Assembly (NCBI RefSeq): GCF_001677435.1
Contig: NZ_CP016268.1
Location: forward strand, 124,001 to 188,000
Source: Woeseia oceani
GTDB taxonomy: Bacteria > Pseudomonadota > Gammaproteobacteria > Steroidobacterales > Woeseiaceae
Length of the DNA: 64,000 bases
Direction: 5' to 3'
Shown here: in pieces, positions 1 through 8,509 of the stretch
How the letters are laid out: each line of letters starts with the position of its first letter
Position numbering within the stretch: the stretch's first letter is position 1
Notes under the pieces: model-generated
Seen by the model: only the letters and a program-made list of their open reading frames with translations
What the model was told of the DNA's origin: nothing
Database searches by the model: none
Position numbers and translations under genes: made by a program

Positions 1-1
1 C

Positions 2-1207
2 TGGATGCCGGACACGGATGGCATCAGCTTGCTTCGCGAATGGTCCGAACAGGGTGCGCTCGACTGCCCGGTCGTGATCATGTCCGGACATGGCACGGTC
101 GACACCGCGGTCGAGGCGACCCGCCTGGGTGCCTTCGATTTTGTGGAGAAGCCGCTGTCAATCGCCAAGCTGCTGCGCACCGTCGAACGGGCGCTGGAGG
201 ATGCCCGGCGTAAAGCCGGAACATCGCGGCACACGCTGCCGTCATTGCTGGCACCGGTTGGCCGCAGCAAGATGATGAAGAGTCTCCGCGAGACCGTTCA
301 GCAGTATGCCGGTCACGAATCACCGGTCTTGCTGTTCGGTGAGCCGGGGACCGGGCGCGGTGCGTTTGCCCGATATATCCATGCCATGAGCAATCGCTCG
401 GACGGCGACATAGAGATTCTGCTGGCGGCCTCGCTGACGGAGAGCAATGCGGAAGAACAGCTCCTGGGCAGTGAAGATCAATCCGGCATCAACCCGGGCT
501 ATTTTGAGCGCGCTGCTGGCGGCACGCTGATTATCGAAGAACTCACCGACCTGAGCGATGCCGCACAAAAGCTGATTATCGGCATCCTGGAACAAGGTCG
601 TTTCATGCGCAAAGGCGGCAATCAGCCGATCGAACTGCGGACCCGCGTACTGGCCACGGTCAGCGCGGATTTTGAAGCGGCACTGGACGCCGGCCGCCTG
701 CGACGCGAGCTGTTCGCCAATCTGAATGTCCTGAGTCTGCGGGTCCCACCGTTGCGGGAATATTCAGAAGACGTGCCGGAGCTGTTGTCCTACTACGTCG
801 ACAAGCTCGTGGACAGTGAAGATCTGCGGTTCCGCCGCTTCAGTGTGGCGGCGCAGAACCGGCTGCGAAACTATCCGTGGCCGGACAATGTGCGTGAGCT
901 CAAAAACCTGGTTCGACGGTTGTTGATGACCGGAACCGACGAAGAGATCACGCTGGATGAAATCGAGCGTGAAGTCAGTGCAGTAGCGCGCGCCGATGAG
1001 CCGTTGGTCAAGCAGGATCTGCTGGCCCTGCCGTTACGCGAAGCGCGTGAGCAGTTCGAGCGGGCCTATTTGCAACAACAGCTGGTGTTGTGTGACGGCA
1101 AGGTCGGCAAGCTGGCAAAACGCGTCGGTATGGAACGAACGCACCTGTACCGCAAACTGCGTTCACTCGGCGTCGATTTTCGTTCGGTTAGTGGTGCTGA
1201 CGACTGA
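2..1207 (+). CDS. ntrX: NtrX-like response regulator, 5' end outside window
   Basis: This is the C-terminal 400 or so residues of an NtrC-family response regulator that normally answers the kinase NtrY in nitrogen and envelope or redox signalling. The reading frame is open to the left edge, so the start and phosphoacceptor region are missing. Visible are the end of the receiver domain (MSGHGT, then the switch lysine in EKPLS), an AAA+ domain with Walker A GEPGTGRG and a GGTLIIEE Walker B, an arginine-finger region, and a Fis-type helix-turn-helix at the C-terminus (KLAKRVGMERTHLYRKL). The GAFTGA loop that contacts sigma-54 is absent: the stretch from LLGSEDQS to the Walker B is short. Loss of this loop is known for NtrX and favours NtrX over NtrC. 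It converges on the CapA-like gene. Confidence 0.8.
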   Translation, partial: WMPDTDGISLLREWSEQGALDCPVVIMSGHGTVDTAVEATRLGAFDFVEKPLSIAKLLRTVERALEDARRKAGTSRHTLPSLLAPVGRSKMMKSLRETVQQYAGHESPVLLFGEPGTGRGAFARYIHAMSNRSDGDIEILLAASLTESNAEEQLLGSEDQSGINPGYFERAAGGTLIIEELTDLSDAAQKLIIGILEQGRFMRKGGNQPIELRTRVLATVSADFEAALDAGRLRRELFANLNVLSLRVPPLREYSEDVPELLSYYVDKLVDSEDLRFRRFSVAAQNRLRNYPWPDNVRELKNLVRRLLMTGTDEEITLDEIEREVSAVARADEPLVKQDLLALPLREAREQFERAYLQQQLVLCDGKVGKLAKRVGMERTHLYRKLRSLGVDFRSVSGADD

Positions 1208-1225
1208 CTGTCGGCACGACCGGCA

Positions 1226-2398
1226 TCATTGACCGTTCAGCAGGCGACCGTCGTCAGTAAAGATCAACCCGGAGTCGGTCAGATCGGCAGCGCTCAGGTC
1301 ACGTATCACCTGTAATGCTTTTTGCGTCGGGTCCAGCCGCGGTCCGCCCGGCCGGACCTGCACGGTCGAGTGAATGCGGCCTTCGATAAAGCGACCCTGA
1401 TAGTTCAGTTCGGCTTCGAGGATTGGTGCGACGCCCTTCAGGCCGCTGACACTGATGCCGTAATACGTGGCGAAGTTACCCAGGCTGTAGGCGATCAACC
1501 GGTCCTTGTAGAGTTCCATTGCGCGCACGACGTGCGGGCCGTGACCGAAGACCAGGTCGGCACCGGCGTCCACGGCCAGCCGCGCAAAACGCACGACGTC
1601 ACCGCGCGGTTCGCCGTAATACTCTTCCTCGCCAAATGGCACATGCAGTACGTCACGACCTTCGGCTCCGCCGTGAAAGCTGACGATAACAATGTCGTGA
1701 CTCCCGGCAAATTCAGCAATGGTAGCGGCAGCTTTCTCATAGTCGTGCAGTAGGTTCGACTCCTGCGTGACAGCAAACGCGAGTACCGCAACGGACAGCC
1801 GGTGCACACTCAAGCTCGCGAAATCACCTTCCCTGCCGGAGTGCAGGATGCCGTACTGATCCAGCGTATGCATCGTTGCGCTGCGCCCTTCCTCACCGAA
1901 ATCCCGGGCGTGGTTGTTGGCAAGGCTCAGCACGTCGAAGCCGGCATCGACGTAATGCTGTGCGTACCGTGTTGGCGAGCGAAACAGGTAGCACGCGGCA
2001 GGGTTCTGGCAGTCTTTGGCGGGTGTCCCGCCGTCGACCAGTACCCCTTCAAGGTTGCCGATCGCGATATCGGCCGCGCTGAGTATTGGTGCTACGTGGG
2101 AGAGAAAAGCAGCGCCGTCATCATCCGGCAGGCGATTCTCGGGGTAATCGGTACCCAGCATCATGTCGCCGACCATCGCAATCGACAGCCGCCGGATGTC
2201 GGGCTTTGTGCGCCGTGCCGTCGTGGCGGCCGGTGACTGTTCGGCTGCGGGCTCGACGACCGCAGTCTCACGAGTCGCTTCTGCGTCGGTGGCAGACTGA
2301 GTCGGCGCTGTTTCGTGCGTCGCCTGTGGCCCGGAGACGCAACCGGCCAGCAGGAGGCCGATGGCCAGTAGTGCCGCAATGCGGCGACTGTTAATCAC
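1226..2398 (-). CDS. CapA family lipoprotein (metallophosphatase fold)
   Basis: Belongs to the CapA/PgsA family of calcineurin-like metallophosphatases, first known from poly-gamma-glutamate capsule synthesis; the role in Gram-negatives is mostly unknown. The N-terminus is a lipoprotein signal with lipobox LLAGC, so it is probably anchored in the envelope. Metal-site motifs are in the usual order: GDMMLG, GNLEG, LANNHARD, SFHGG and GHGPHV. I chose the GTG at 2398, which overlaps the stop of the SPOR gene by 8 bases (GTGATTAA) and places the basic n-region directly before the hydrophobic stretch. An in-frame ATG at 2422 would add eight residues and overlap further. It looks like the last gene of the argS-SPOR-capA transcription unit. 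The family assignment is firm; the substrate is unknown. Confidence 0.82.
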   Translation of the reverse strand: MINSRRIAALLAIGLLLAGCVSGPQATHETAPTQSATDAEATRETAVVEPAAEQSPAATTARRTKPDIRRLSIAMVGDMMLGTDYPENRLPDDDGAAFLSHVAPILSAADIAIGNLEGVLVDGGTPAKDCQNPAACYLFRSPTRYAQHYVDAGFDVLSLANNHARDFGEEGRSATMHTLDQYGILHSGREGDFASLSVHRLSVAVLAFAVTQESNLLHDYEKAAATIAEFAGSHDIVIVSFHGGAEGRDVLHVPFGEEEYYGEPRGDVVRFARLAVDAGADLVFGHGPHVVRAMELYKDRLIAYSLGNFATYYGISVSGLKGVAPILEAELNYQGRFIEGRIHSTVQVRPGGPRLDPTQKALQVIRDLSAADLTDSGLIFTDDGRLLNGQ

Positions 2399-2969
2399 CC
2401 AGCCGGATCCGCAATACGTCAATGTTCGCTTGTCTGAGTCGGCTACGCAGCACGTTCAGCTGATCGAGGTCCTTGATGGGGCCGATGCGTACACGATGGT
2501 AGGTCCGCTCATCAATGGCGACCCGCTGTATGGTGGACTCGATGCCTTGCAGCGCCAGTTGTGCCCGCCGCCGGTCGGCGTCTTCATAGCGGGAAAAAGA
2601 CCCGGCCTGCAGCACGTAAATGCCGGGTTCGACAACGGCCTGCGGTTGTCGATCGGGCGTTGCATCCGCTTCCTGCTCCGGAATGACCACCTCGAAACTC
2701 GGCAGCATGTTGTAGAACTCGAAGCGCTGCGCCGGGGCTTCTTCGCTGTTTTCGCCGTTGCGGTCCAGCGCGGCGGCAGCTGGCGCGGCAGCGGGTGCTT
2801 TTTTTACTTCTGCCGGGCGGTTCGTCGCCTGTGCCGGCGTGCCTGCGGGCACGGTATCGCGAAGGTACAAGGCGAGTGCTACCGAGAGCCCGACGCCCAG
2901 TCCAAACAGCATCCACACCCAACCCGGGTAGGCTTCCTTGCTGGCGCGTCTCTTGCGTTTGCGTGCCAT
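2391..2969 (-). CDS. SPOR-domain protein, FtsN-like
   Basis: A bitopic inner-membrane protein: a short, very basic cytoplasmic N-terminus (MARKRKRR), one membrane segment near residues 16-35, an alanine/proline-rich periplasmic linker, and a C-terminal SPOR domain of about 75 residues (YVLQAGSFSRYEDADRRRAQ...). SPOR domains bind denuded peptidoglycan at the division septum. The order priA-argS-SPOR is where many gammaproteobacteria keep their FtsN-like protein, so a role in late cell division is a reasonable inference. The chosen ATG at 2969 lies 4 bases beyond the argS stop; an upstream in-frame start at 3011 would run back into argS and adds nothing family-like. Confidence 0.82.
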   Translation of the reverse strand: MARKRKRRASKEAYPGWVWMLFGLGVGLSVALALYLRDTVPAGTPAQATNRPAEVKKAPAAAPAAAALDRNGENSEEAPAQRFEFYNMLPSFEVVIPEQEADATPDRQPQAVVEPGIYVLQAGSFSRYEDADRRRAQLALQGIESTIQRVAIDERTYHRVRIGPIKDLDQLNVLRSRLRQANIDVLRIRLGD

Positions 2970-2973
2970 GCGC

Positions 2974-4725
2974 TTACATCGAATCGGGCGCGTTAACGCC
3001 CAGTATGCCAAGACCGCTGGCGATGACTATGCGGGTTGCGCTGATCAGCGCGAGGCGCGCGTCGCGCAATGCGGCATCGTCGACGATGAATAGGTGCGCG
3101 TTGTAGTAGGTATGAAATTCATTGGCCAGGTCACGGAGGTAGTGCACCAGGTGTTGCGGCGCCCTGTTGCTGGCGGCGAGCTCGATGATCTCCGGGTACC
3201 GGGAAAGCGTCGACATCAGCGCCTTCTCCTGTGGCTCAGTGAGCGCTGCGAGATTGTTCAGGCCGTTGGCTTCCGCGTAGTCCAGGCTGCGTTCGGCGAG
3301 CTGTCGGAACACGCTCGCGACCCGCGCATGCGCGTACTGAATGTAGTACACCGGATTGTCATTCGAGCGACTCTTGGCAAGCTCCATGTCAAAATCGAGG
3401 TGCTGCTCGTTCGAGCGCATGACGTAGAAAAAGCGTGCTGCATCGTTGCCGACTTCTTCGCGCAGCTGACGCAAGGTCACGAACTCACCGGAGCGGGTGG
3501 ACATTTGCATCTTCTCGCCGCCACGGTAAAGGGTCACGAACTGCACGAGCTGCACTTCGAGGTCATCGCCACCGTAGCCCATGGCTTCAAGCCCGGCACG
3601 CACCCGCGCGATGTAGCCATGATGGTCAGCACCCAGCACGTCCAGCAAATGATCGAAGCCGCGCTTGCGCTTGTCAAAGTGGTAGGCGATGTCCGACGCG
3701 AAATAGGTTTTCTTGCCGTTCTCGCGCACAACAACCCGGTCTTTCTCATCGCCGAAGTCGGTCGCACGAAACCACCATGCACCGTCCTTCTGGTAGAGCA
3801 TCTGCCGGTTCTTGAGGACTTCGAGGGCTTCGTCGATCCGACCGTCGTCCGTCAGGCTGCGTTCTGAAAACCAGCGATCAAATTCGACACCGAACTCGCT
3901 GAGGTCGTCACGAATATCGACGAGTATGGAGTCCAGCGATTGCTGACGCAGTGCGAGGAACGCTTCCTCACCCAGCAGCTCCGTCGCGCGCTCAATCAAT
4001 GCGCCGATCCGGGCCTCTTTGTCGCCGTCGGGACCGTCGTCCGGCAGACCGTCCAGAACGTCGGCCGCACTGACCGACGGTAACGTAGTGCTGTCGATTG
4101 TGGCGGCGATGTCGTTGATGTACTCGCCTTTGTAGCCGGCGATCGGGAAAGGAATGGCCAGGCCCTGGCCCTCAAGGACCCGCAACCAGACACTGACGCC
4201 CAGTATGTCCATCTGGCGGCCGGCATCATTGACGTAATACTCGGTCGCGACTTTGAAGCCGGCGGCTTTCAGCAAGTTGCCGAGGGTTGCGCCGTACGCG
4301 GCATGCCGACCGTGACCCACGTGCAGTGGTCCTGTCGGATTGGCCGAAACAAACTCCAGCAATACAGTCGGCGTTTCGCGGGCAGCTTGCCGACCGTAAT
4401 CGCTGCCGACCCGCAGAACCTCGCGCACTTCGCGGTGAAACGCAGCCGGCCCCACATGGAAATTGATGAAGCCGGGCCCGGCAATCTCGGCTTTGGCAAT
4501 CAGCTCGCTGGCAGGCAGGCGCTCAATGATCGCCGCCGCCAGTTCGCGCGGATTGCGACCGGCGGCTTTCGCCAAACGCATCGCGATATTGCTGGCGAAA
4601 TCACCGTGGCGAGGATCGCGGGTGCGTTCCACGGTCGTGCTGAGAGAGGCGAATTCAGGCGCATCATCAAGTTCAGGCATGGCAGCCAGTGCCTGCTCTA
4701 GTAGTTCTGCAATACTGCTTTTCAA
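2974..4725 (-). CDS. argS: Arginyl-tRNA synthetase
   Basis: Class I aminoacyl-tRNA synthetase that charges tRNA-Arg in the cytoplasm. At 583 residues it has normal length. The N-terminal Add-1 domain (about 1-100) is followed by the HIGH-type signature HVGHGR after the ANPTGPLHVG stretch, the Rossmann catalytic core, a KMSKS equivalent reading KMQMSTR, and the C-terminal DALR anticodon-binding domain ending in LGILGVNAPDSM. The initiating ATG at 4725 is the first in frame with family similarity. It is followed almost without gap by the SPOR gene, so they are probably co-transcribed. Tandem palindromes lie just upstream. Confidence 0.97.
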   Translation of the reverse strand: MKSSIAELLEQALAAMPELDDAPEFASLSTTVERTRDPRHGDFASNIAMRLAKAAGRNPRELAAAIIERLPASELIAKAEIAGPGFINFHVGPAAFHREVREVLRVGSDYGRQAARETPTVLLEFVSANPTGPLHVGHGRHAAYGATLGNLLKAAGFKVATEYYVNDAGRQMDILGVSVWLRVLEGQGLAIPFPIAGYKGEYINDIAATIDSTTLPSVSAADVLDGLPDDGPDGDKEARIGALIERATELLGEEAFLALRQQSLDSILVDIRDDLSEFGVEFDRWFSERSLTDDGRIDEALEVLKNRQMLYQKDGAWWFRATDFGDEKDRVVVRENGKKTYFASDIAYHFDKRKRGFDHLLDVLGADHHGYIARVRAGLEAMGYGGDDLEVQLVQFVTLYRGGEKMQMSTRSGEFVTLRQLREEVGNDAARFFYVMRSNEQHLDFDMELAKSRSNDNPVYYIQYAHARVASVFRQLAERSLDYAEANGLNNLAALTEPQEKALMSTLSRYPEIIELAASNRAPQHLVHYLRDLANEFHTYYNAHLFIVDDAALRDARLALISATRIVIASGLGILGVNAPDSM

Positions 4726-4823
4726 AGTCTGAGTCCGAACAGAGAAAGGGTCGCGAGATCGCGGCGAGGCAGCGATTCTAACGCGGCTGGATCGAAAAGT
4801 GACGCCGGTCGGCTAAATTCCAC

Positions 4824-4846
4824 TGTACCGGTACAACCGCGGTTGT
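4824..4846. repeat. Tandem overlapping palindromes between priA and argS
   Basis: Two perfect palindromes overlap by three bases: TGTACCGGTACA at 4824-4835 and ACAACCGCGGTTGT at 4833-4846. Short outer arms CACTG and CAGTG flank them at 4821-4825 and 4847-4851. On the minus strand they lie just after the priA stop and about 100 bases before argS. They could be a folded 3' end for priA or a protein-binding site. No T-run follows, so a simple intrinsic terminator is not supported. Confidence 0.5.
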
Positions 4847-4854
4847 CAGTGCTT

Positions 4855-7059
4855 TTAAAACAGCTCCACCGGGTCCACGTCCACCGACCAACGAACGCGA
4901 CGCCCCGATTTACTCGACTCCAGTGCCAGAACCAGGGCGTCGAGCAAGCCGTGCAACGCCTGCCGGCTACCGCTCTGCAAGAGCAGCTGAGCACGGTAGC
5001 GGCCGGCGCGGCGTTCCATCGGTGCGCTGACTGGCCCCAGCAACCGCACCTGGTCGAAACCGAGTTGCTCGGCCTTGTTGCGTGCCGCGTTGAGAAACTC
5101 GTGAGTATGATCACGCTGCATGGCCGACGCCCGGATCAGCGCCAGGCGCGAGTACGGCGGCCAGGCGGCGGCTTCCCGTTCGGCCAGAGAGTAGTCCGCC
5201 ACATCAGCGTAGCCGCCGGACAGCAAACGGTTCCAGAACGGGTGGCTGGCAAATGCGGTTTGGATGATGACTTCACCCTGGCGACGTTCCCGGCCGGCAC
5301 GCCCGGCAACCTGGGTGAGGCTTTGTGCAAGGCGTTCGCCGCCACGAAAGTCGGTGCTGAACAGGCCTTGATCGGCATTGACGACGCCGACCAGCGTCAA
5401 CTTCGGAAAGTGGTGGCCTTTGGAGAGCATCTGCGTGCCAACCAGTATGCGGGCATCGCCACTGGTGGCACGCGCCAGTGCTTTGTCCATCGTGCCTTTC
5501 AGCCGCGTACTGTCACTGTCTATGCGGGTCACCGACTCGTCGCCGTAGCGCGCGGCCAGCACGCCTTCAATGCGTTCCGTACCCTGACCGAGCGGGCGAC
5601 AGGCGCTGCCGCAATCGCTGCAACTGGCATCCAGCGCCCGGCGCGCGCCGCAGTGGTGGCAATGCAGTGCATTGCGGGCCGCGTGCACGGTCATACGGGC
5701 GTCGCAGCGGTTGCACTCGGCGATCTTGCCGCAGCCGCCGCAAATCAAGGTTGGTGCGAAGCCGCGACGATTGAGAAAGATCAATGCCTGCCCGTTTTCG
5801 CCCAGGTGTTTGTCGAGCGCGCGCAATAACGGGTCGGACAGGCCGTCATTGCTGGGGTAGCGCGCAAGGTCCACGAGCCGCAACAACGGCGGCGCGGCGT
5901 TGCCTGCCCGCTGCGACAGTACCTGGTGCCGGTACGCGGCCTGGCGGCAGCGTTGCAGGGTTTCCAGCGACGGCGTGGCACTGCCGAGAATAACCGGGAT
6001 ATTCAACTGCTTGGCTCGCGCAACCGCGAGGTCGCGCGCGGAATAGCGCAAACCTTCCTGCTGTTTGTAGGAGCTGTCGTGTTCTTCGTCGACGACGATC
6101 AGGCCGGGGCGGGCCAGCGGCGTGAAAATGGCGGAACGGGTGCCCAACAGCAGCGGCGCACTGCCGTCCCGGGCCATGCGCCAGGCATTCAGCCGCTCAT
6201 TGTCCGTCAGTGAAGAATGCAGCAGCAGAGGCTCGATACCCAGGCGACGGCGCAGGCGGCGCACGAACTGCGGCGTCAGGCCAATCTCGGGTACCAGGAT
6301 CAGCACCTGTTTGTCCTGTGCGAGGACGTCCTGCATGCGGTGCAAATAGACTTCGGTCTTGCCGCTGCCGGTAACGCCGTCGAGCACGGTGACGCGGAAG
6401 TCGGCATGACTGCGCATGTCGGCCAGCACCGCGCGTTGTTCGCGGTTCAGTTCGGGACCGGGTTCGGCCGCTTCCCGGCCGGGCGGGGGTGGCACATCGG
6501 CAATTTCGTCGATCTGTATCCAGCCTTTGTCGAGCAAGGCTTTGCGGCTGCGCCGCCACTGCGGCAGGCGTTCGTCCAGTTCGCTGACCGTGGCTTTGCC
6601 GCGGCGTAGCAGCGCGTCGAGCAGTTCGGCTTGTTTCGGTGCTCGTCGCGACAAAACAGCGTCACTCGCATTGCGTCCCGCCGGGGTCAGCACGACCTGC
6701 TCTGTCGTCGGGATCAGTGGCCGTGCCTGGCGCAACAGCGTTGGCAAAGCGGCGGCAACGACCTCGCCAACCGGGTGGTGGTAGTACTCGCTCGTGAAAC
6801 GGATCAACCACAGGTCGTCCGCGCCCAGCAGCGTTTCCTCATCCTGCAGTGCAAGGGCCCGCTTCAGCTTCGAGTGGGGCAGCTCGCTGCTGTCGGCAAC
6901 TTCCATCACGACTGCCGACTGCTGCTGGCGGCCAAATGGCACGGTAACCCGCACACCCGCCTGCAACCGCGCCGGGTCCACGCCCTTGGGTGGCAGGTAG
7001 TCAAACAAGCGGGACAGCGGCACGTTGACCGCGACTTTGAGGACCGGCGGCGGGCTCAT
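4855..7059 (-). CDS. priA: Primosomal protein N', replication restart helicase
   Basis: PriA recognises stalled or repaired forks and reloads the replisome. The 734-residue product matches the usual size. An N-terminal 3'-DNA-binding domain (VAVNVPLSRLFDYLPP...) precedes a helicase core with Walker A GVTGSGKTEVY, DEEHD box and GSATPSLE motif. The zinc-binding insert carries paired cysteines (CGGCGKIAECNRC and CHHCGARR...CSDCG). Helicase motifs V and VI follow (LVGTQMLSKGHHFPKLTLVG and QVAGRAGRE). I place the start at ATG 7059 because the 41 residues encoded further upstream look unrelated to the family. It is transcribed in the direction of argS. Confidence 0.96.
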   Translation of the reverse strand: MSPPPVLKVAVNVPLSRLFDYLPPKGVDPARLQAGVRVTVPFGRQQQSAVVMEVADSSELPHSKLKRALALQDEETLLGADDLWLIRFTSEYYHHPVGEVVAAALPTLLRQARPLIPTTEQVVLTPAGRNASDAVLSRRAPKQAELLDALLRRGKATVSELDERLPQWRRSRKALLDKGWIQIDEIADVPPPPGREAAEPGPELNREQRAVLADMRSHADFRVTVLDGVTGSGKTEVYLHRMQDVLAQDKQVLILVPEIGLTPQFVRRLRRRLGIEPLLLHSSLTDNERLNAWRMARDGSAPLLLGTRSAIFTPLARPGLIVVDEEHDSSYKQQEGLRYSARDLAVARAKQLNIPVILGSATPSLETLQRCRQAAYRHQVLSQRAGNAAPPLLRLVDLARYPSNDGLSDPLLRALDKHLGENGQALIFLNRRGFAPTLICGGCGKIAECNRCDARMTVHAARNALHCHHCGARRALDASCSDCGSACRPLGQGTERIEGVLAARYGDESVTRIDSDSTRLKGTMDKALARATSGDARILVGTQMLSKGHHFPKLTLVGVVNADQGLFSTDFRGGERLAQSLTQVAGRAGRERRQGEVIIQTAFASHPFWNRLLSGGYADVADYSLAEREAAAWPPYSRLALIRASAMQRDHTHEFLNAARNKAEQLGFDQVRLLGPVSAPMERRAGRYRAQLLLQSGSRQALHGLLDALVLALESSKSGRRVRWSVDVDPVELF

Positions 7060-7285
7060 AAGCTGCTGTGGCCGGCAGTGTTGGCGATTGTCGTGGTGTA
7101 AGTCATTGATGAAACAACCGCTGGAGGAAGTCGGGTGTGGAGAGGGAAAAACGTCGACGAGCGTGTCAACCGCGCGCAGCAAAGTGCGTTAGTTAAGTCG
7201 CAAGCCGATGTATTAGACATCATCAGGGAGTGTTGATGAAAGTAACAGGGGCAAGCGCCGGGAGACAGACCGTGACCAGGCGGCG
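7060..7285. other. Divergent intergenic region, priA / sigma factor
   Basis: These 226 bases separate two divergent genes and must hold both promoters. I see no convincing -35/-10 pair, operator or small gene. The ECF sigma factor downstream might autoregulate from here, but no element can be named from one sequence. Confidence 0.35.
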
Positions 7286-7891
7286 ATGAGCACCGGCACG
7301 CGCGGATGTGCGGTATCGTCTGTCGCTGCAACGCTGAGCGGAGACGGGTCACTGTCACAAGAGCGCGAATTGAACGGTTTTTTGCAAGACGTCGAAGGGC
7401 GTGCGCTGCGTATTGCGGAAATCTCGCTGCGGGATCGCGATGACGCACTCGATCTCGTGCAGGACGCGATGATCAAACTGGCGCGGGTTTATCCCAACCG
7501 CCCGCCGCCGGAGTGGCCACCGCTGTTCTACCGGATACTGCAGAACGGTATCCGCGACTGGCATAGACGCAGAGTTGTGAAGCAACGCGTCATGGTGTTC
7601 TTCGGTCGTCGGGATCCGGCTGACGAGTTTGATCCGGTTGCCGCGGCACCGGACCCTGCAGGCCGGACGCCTGAGGAACAACTGGACAACGCCGCCGCGA
7701 TGCAATCGTTGGAAGCGGCGTTGCGCGAGTTGCCGGCAAGGCAGAGAGAGGCCTTCATGTTACGTACCTTCGAAGGCCTGGATGTGGCTGCAACCGCCAT
7801 GGCTATGGGTTGCAGCGAAGGCAGTGTGAAGACGCACTATTCACGTGCCGTGCATGCCTTGCGTGCGCGGCTGGGAGAACACTGGCAATGA
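7286..7891 (+). CDS. ECF-type RNA polymerase sigma factor
   Basis: A 201-residue sigma-70 family protein with only regions 2 and 4, as in extracytoplasmic-function sigma factors. Region 2 spans about residues 38-100 (RDRDDALDLVQDAMIKLAR, then WPPLFYRILQNGIRDWHRRR). Region 4 spans about 145-195 (LPARQREAFMLRTFEGLD, then the recognition helix CSEGSVKTHYSRAVHALR). The first 30 residues are not conserved-looking, so a start slightly downstream of ATG 7286 is possible. Its stop overlaps the DUF3619 start by ATGA, which indicates translational coupling to a probable anti-sigma factor. The inducing signal is unknown; the secreted genes downstream suggest envelope stress. Confidence 0.85.
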   Translation: MSTGTRGCAVSSVAATLSGDGSLSQERELNGFLQDVEGRALRIAEISLRDRDDALDLVQDAMIKLARVYPNRPPPEWPPLFYRILQNGIRDWHRRRVVKQRVMVFFGRRDPADEFDPVAAAPDPAGRTPEEQLDNAAAMQSLEAALRELPARQREAFMLRTFEGLDVAATAMAMGCSEGSVKTHYSRAVHALRARLGEHWQ

Positions 7892-8271
7892 TCAAGCAGG
7901 ATAAGCAGGCAATGGACGCGCACGACGAGCGATTCAGCGAACGCGCTGCGGCATTGTTCGATACCAGCGTGCAGACACTGGACGGGCAGTCACGTTCGCG
8001 ACTGAATCGGGCTCGGCAGAAGGCCATGTCCCAGGCCTCGCGGAAAACGCCGCGAACGTACTGGGTCCCGGCGGCCGCATCCGTTGCCGTCGCCGCCATC
8101 GCGGGAGCCATGCTCTGGTCGGCAGAGGATCTGGATACGGCCTACGTGCCGCCAGCGGCGACCGCGGATTTCGAAATATTGCTGGACACGGACAGTCTGG
8201 AATTGCTGGAGGACCTCGAGTTCTACAGTTGGCTGGACGAGAGCGTGATTTCCGGTGGACACGTTGGCTGA
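7888..8271 (+). CDS. DUF3619-like membrane protein, putative anti-sigma factor
   Basis: A 127-residue protein with a cytoplasmic N-terminal half (FSERAAALFDTSVQTLDG, RSRLNRARQKAM), one membrane span near residues 53-72 (VPAAASVAVAAIAGAMLW) and an acidic periplasmic tail rich in Asp, Glu and Leu. The layout and the motif around RSRLNRAR match DUF3619, whose members regularly follow ECF sigma genes. The ATG at 7888 overlaps the sigma stop. An anti-sigma function is inferred from position and topology. A zinc-binding anti-sigma signature (HXXXCXXC) is not present. Confidence 0.7.
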   Translation: MIKQDKQAMDAHDERFSERAAALFDTSVQTLDGQSRSRLNRARQKAMSQASRKTPRTYWVPAAASVAVAAIAGAMLWSAEDLDTAYVPPAATADFEILLDTDSLELLEDLEFYSWLDESVISGGHVG

Positions 8272-8509
8272 ACGACGTCGGAGCATTGCAACAGCGCTTT
8301 GCTGCGGACTGCTTGTTGCGGTGCCGGTGTTGGCGACGGACGAGTTACCGGAAGCGGAGTTGCTGGAATATCTCGGCAGTTGGGCAGAGACGGAAGCCGA
8401 TTGGGTCCTGTTGCAGAGCGGGGACCGGGCGCCTGCCGAAGCGGAAAATGCAGATAGCGATCCCGAGTCGAAAGATGACGAATCGCAGGAGTCGGAACAT
8501 GAACGTTAA
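8255..8509 (+). CDS. Small secreted acidic protein of the sigma-factor operon
   Basis: An 84-residue product beginning at GTG 8255, overlapping the previous gene by 17 bases and the next by 11. It has an arginine-containing n-region (AERRRS), a hydrophobic core (IATALCCGLLVAVPVLA) with a likely signal peptidase site before TDELPEA, and a highly acidic tail ending in ESKDDESQESEHER. The mature part of about 57 residues includes the segment ELLEYLGSWAETEADWV. A similar short protein sits between DUF3619 and DUF3106 genes in other gammaproteobacteria, as far as I recall. TTG 8264 is an alternative start. Function unknown. Confidence 0.65.
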   Translation: MDTLAERRRSIATALCCGLLVAVPVLATDELPEAELLEYLGSWAETEADWVLLQSGDRAPAEAENADSDPESKDDESQESEHER

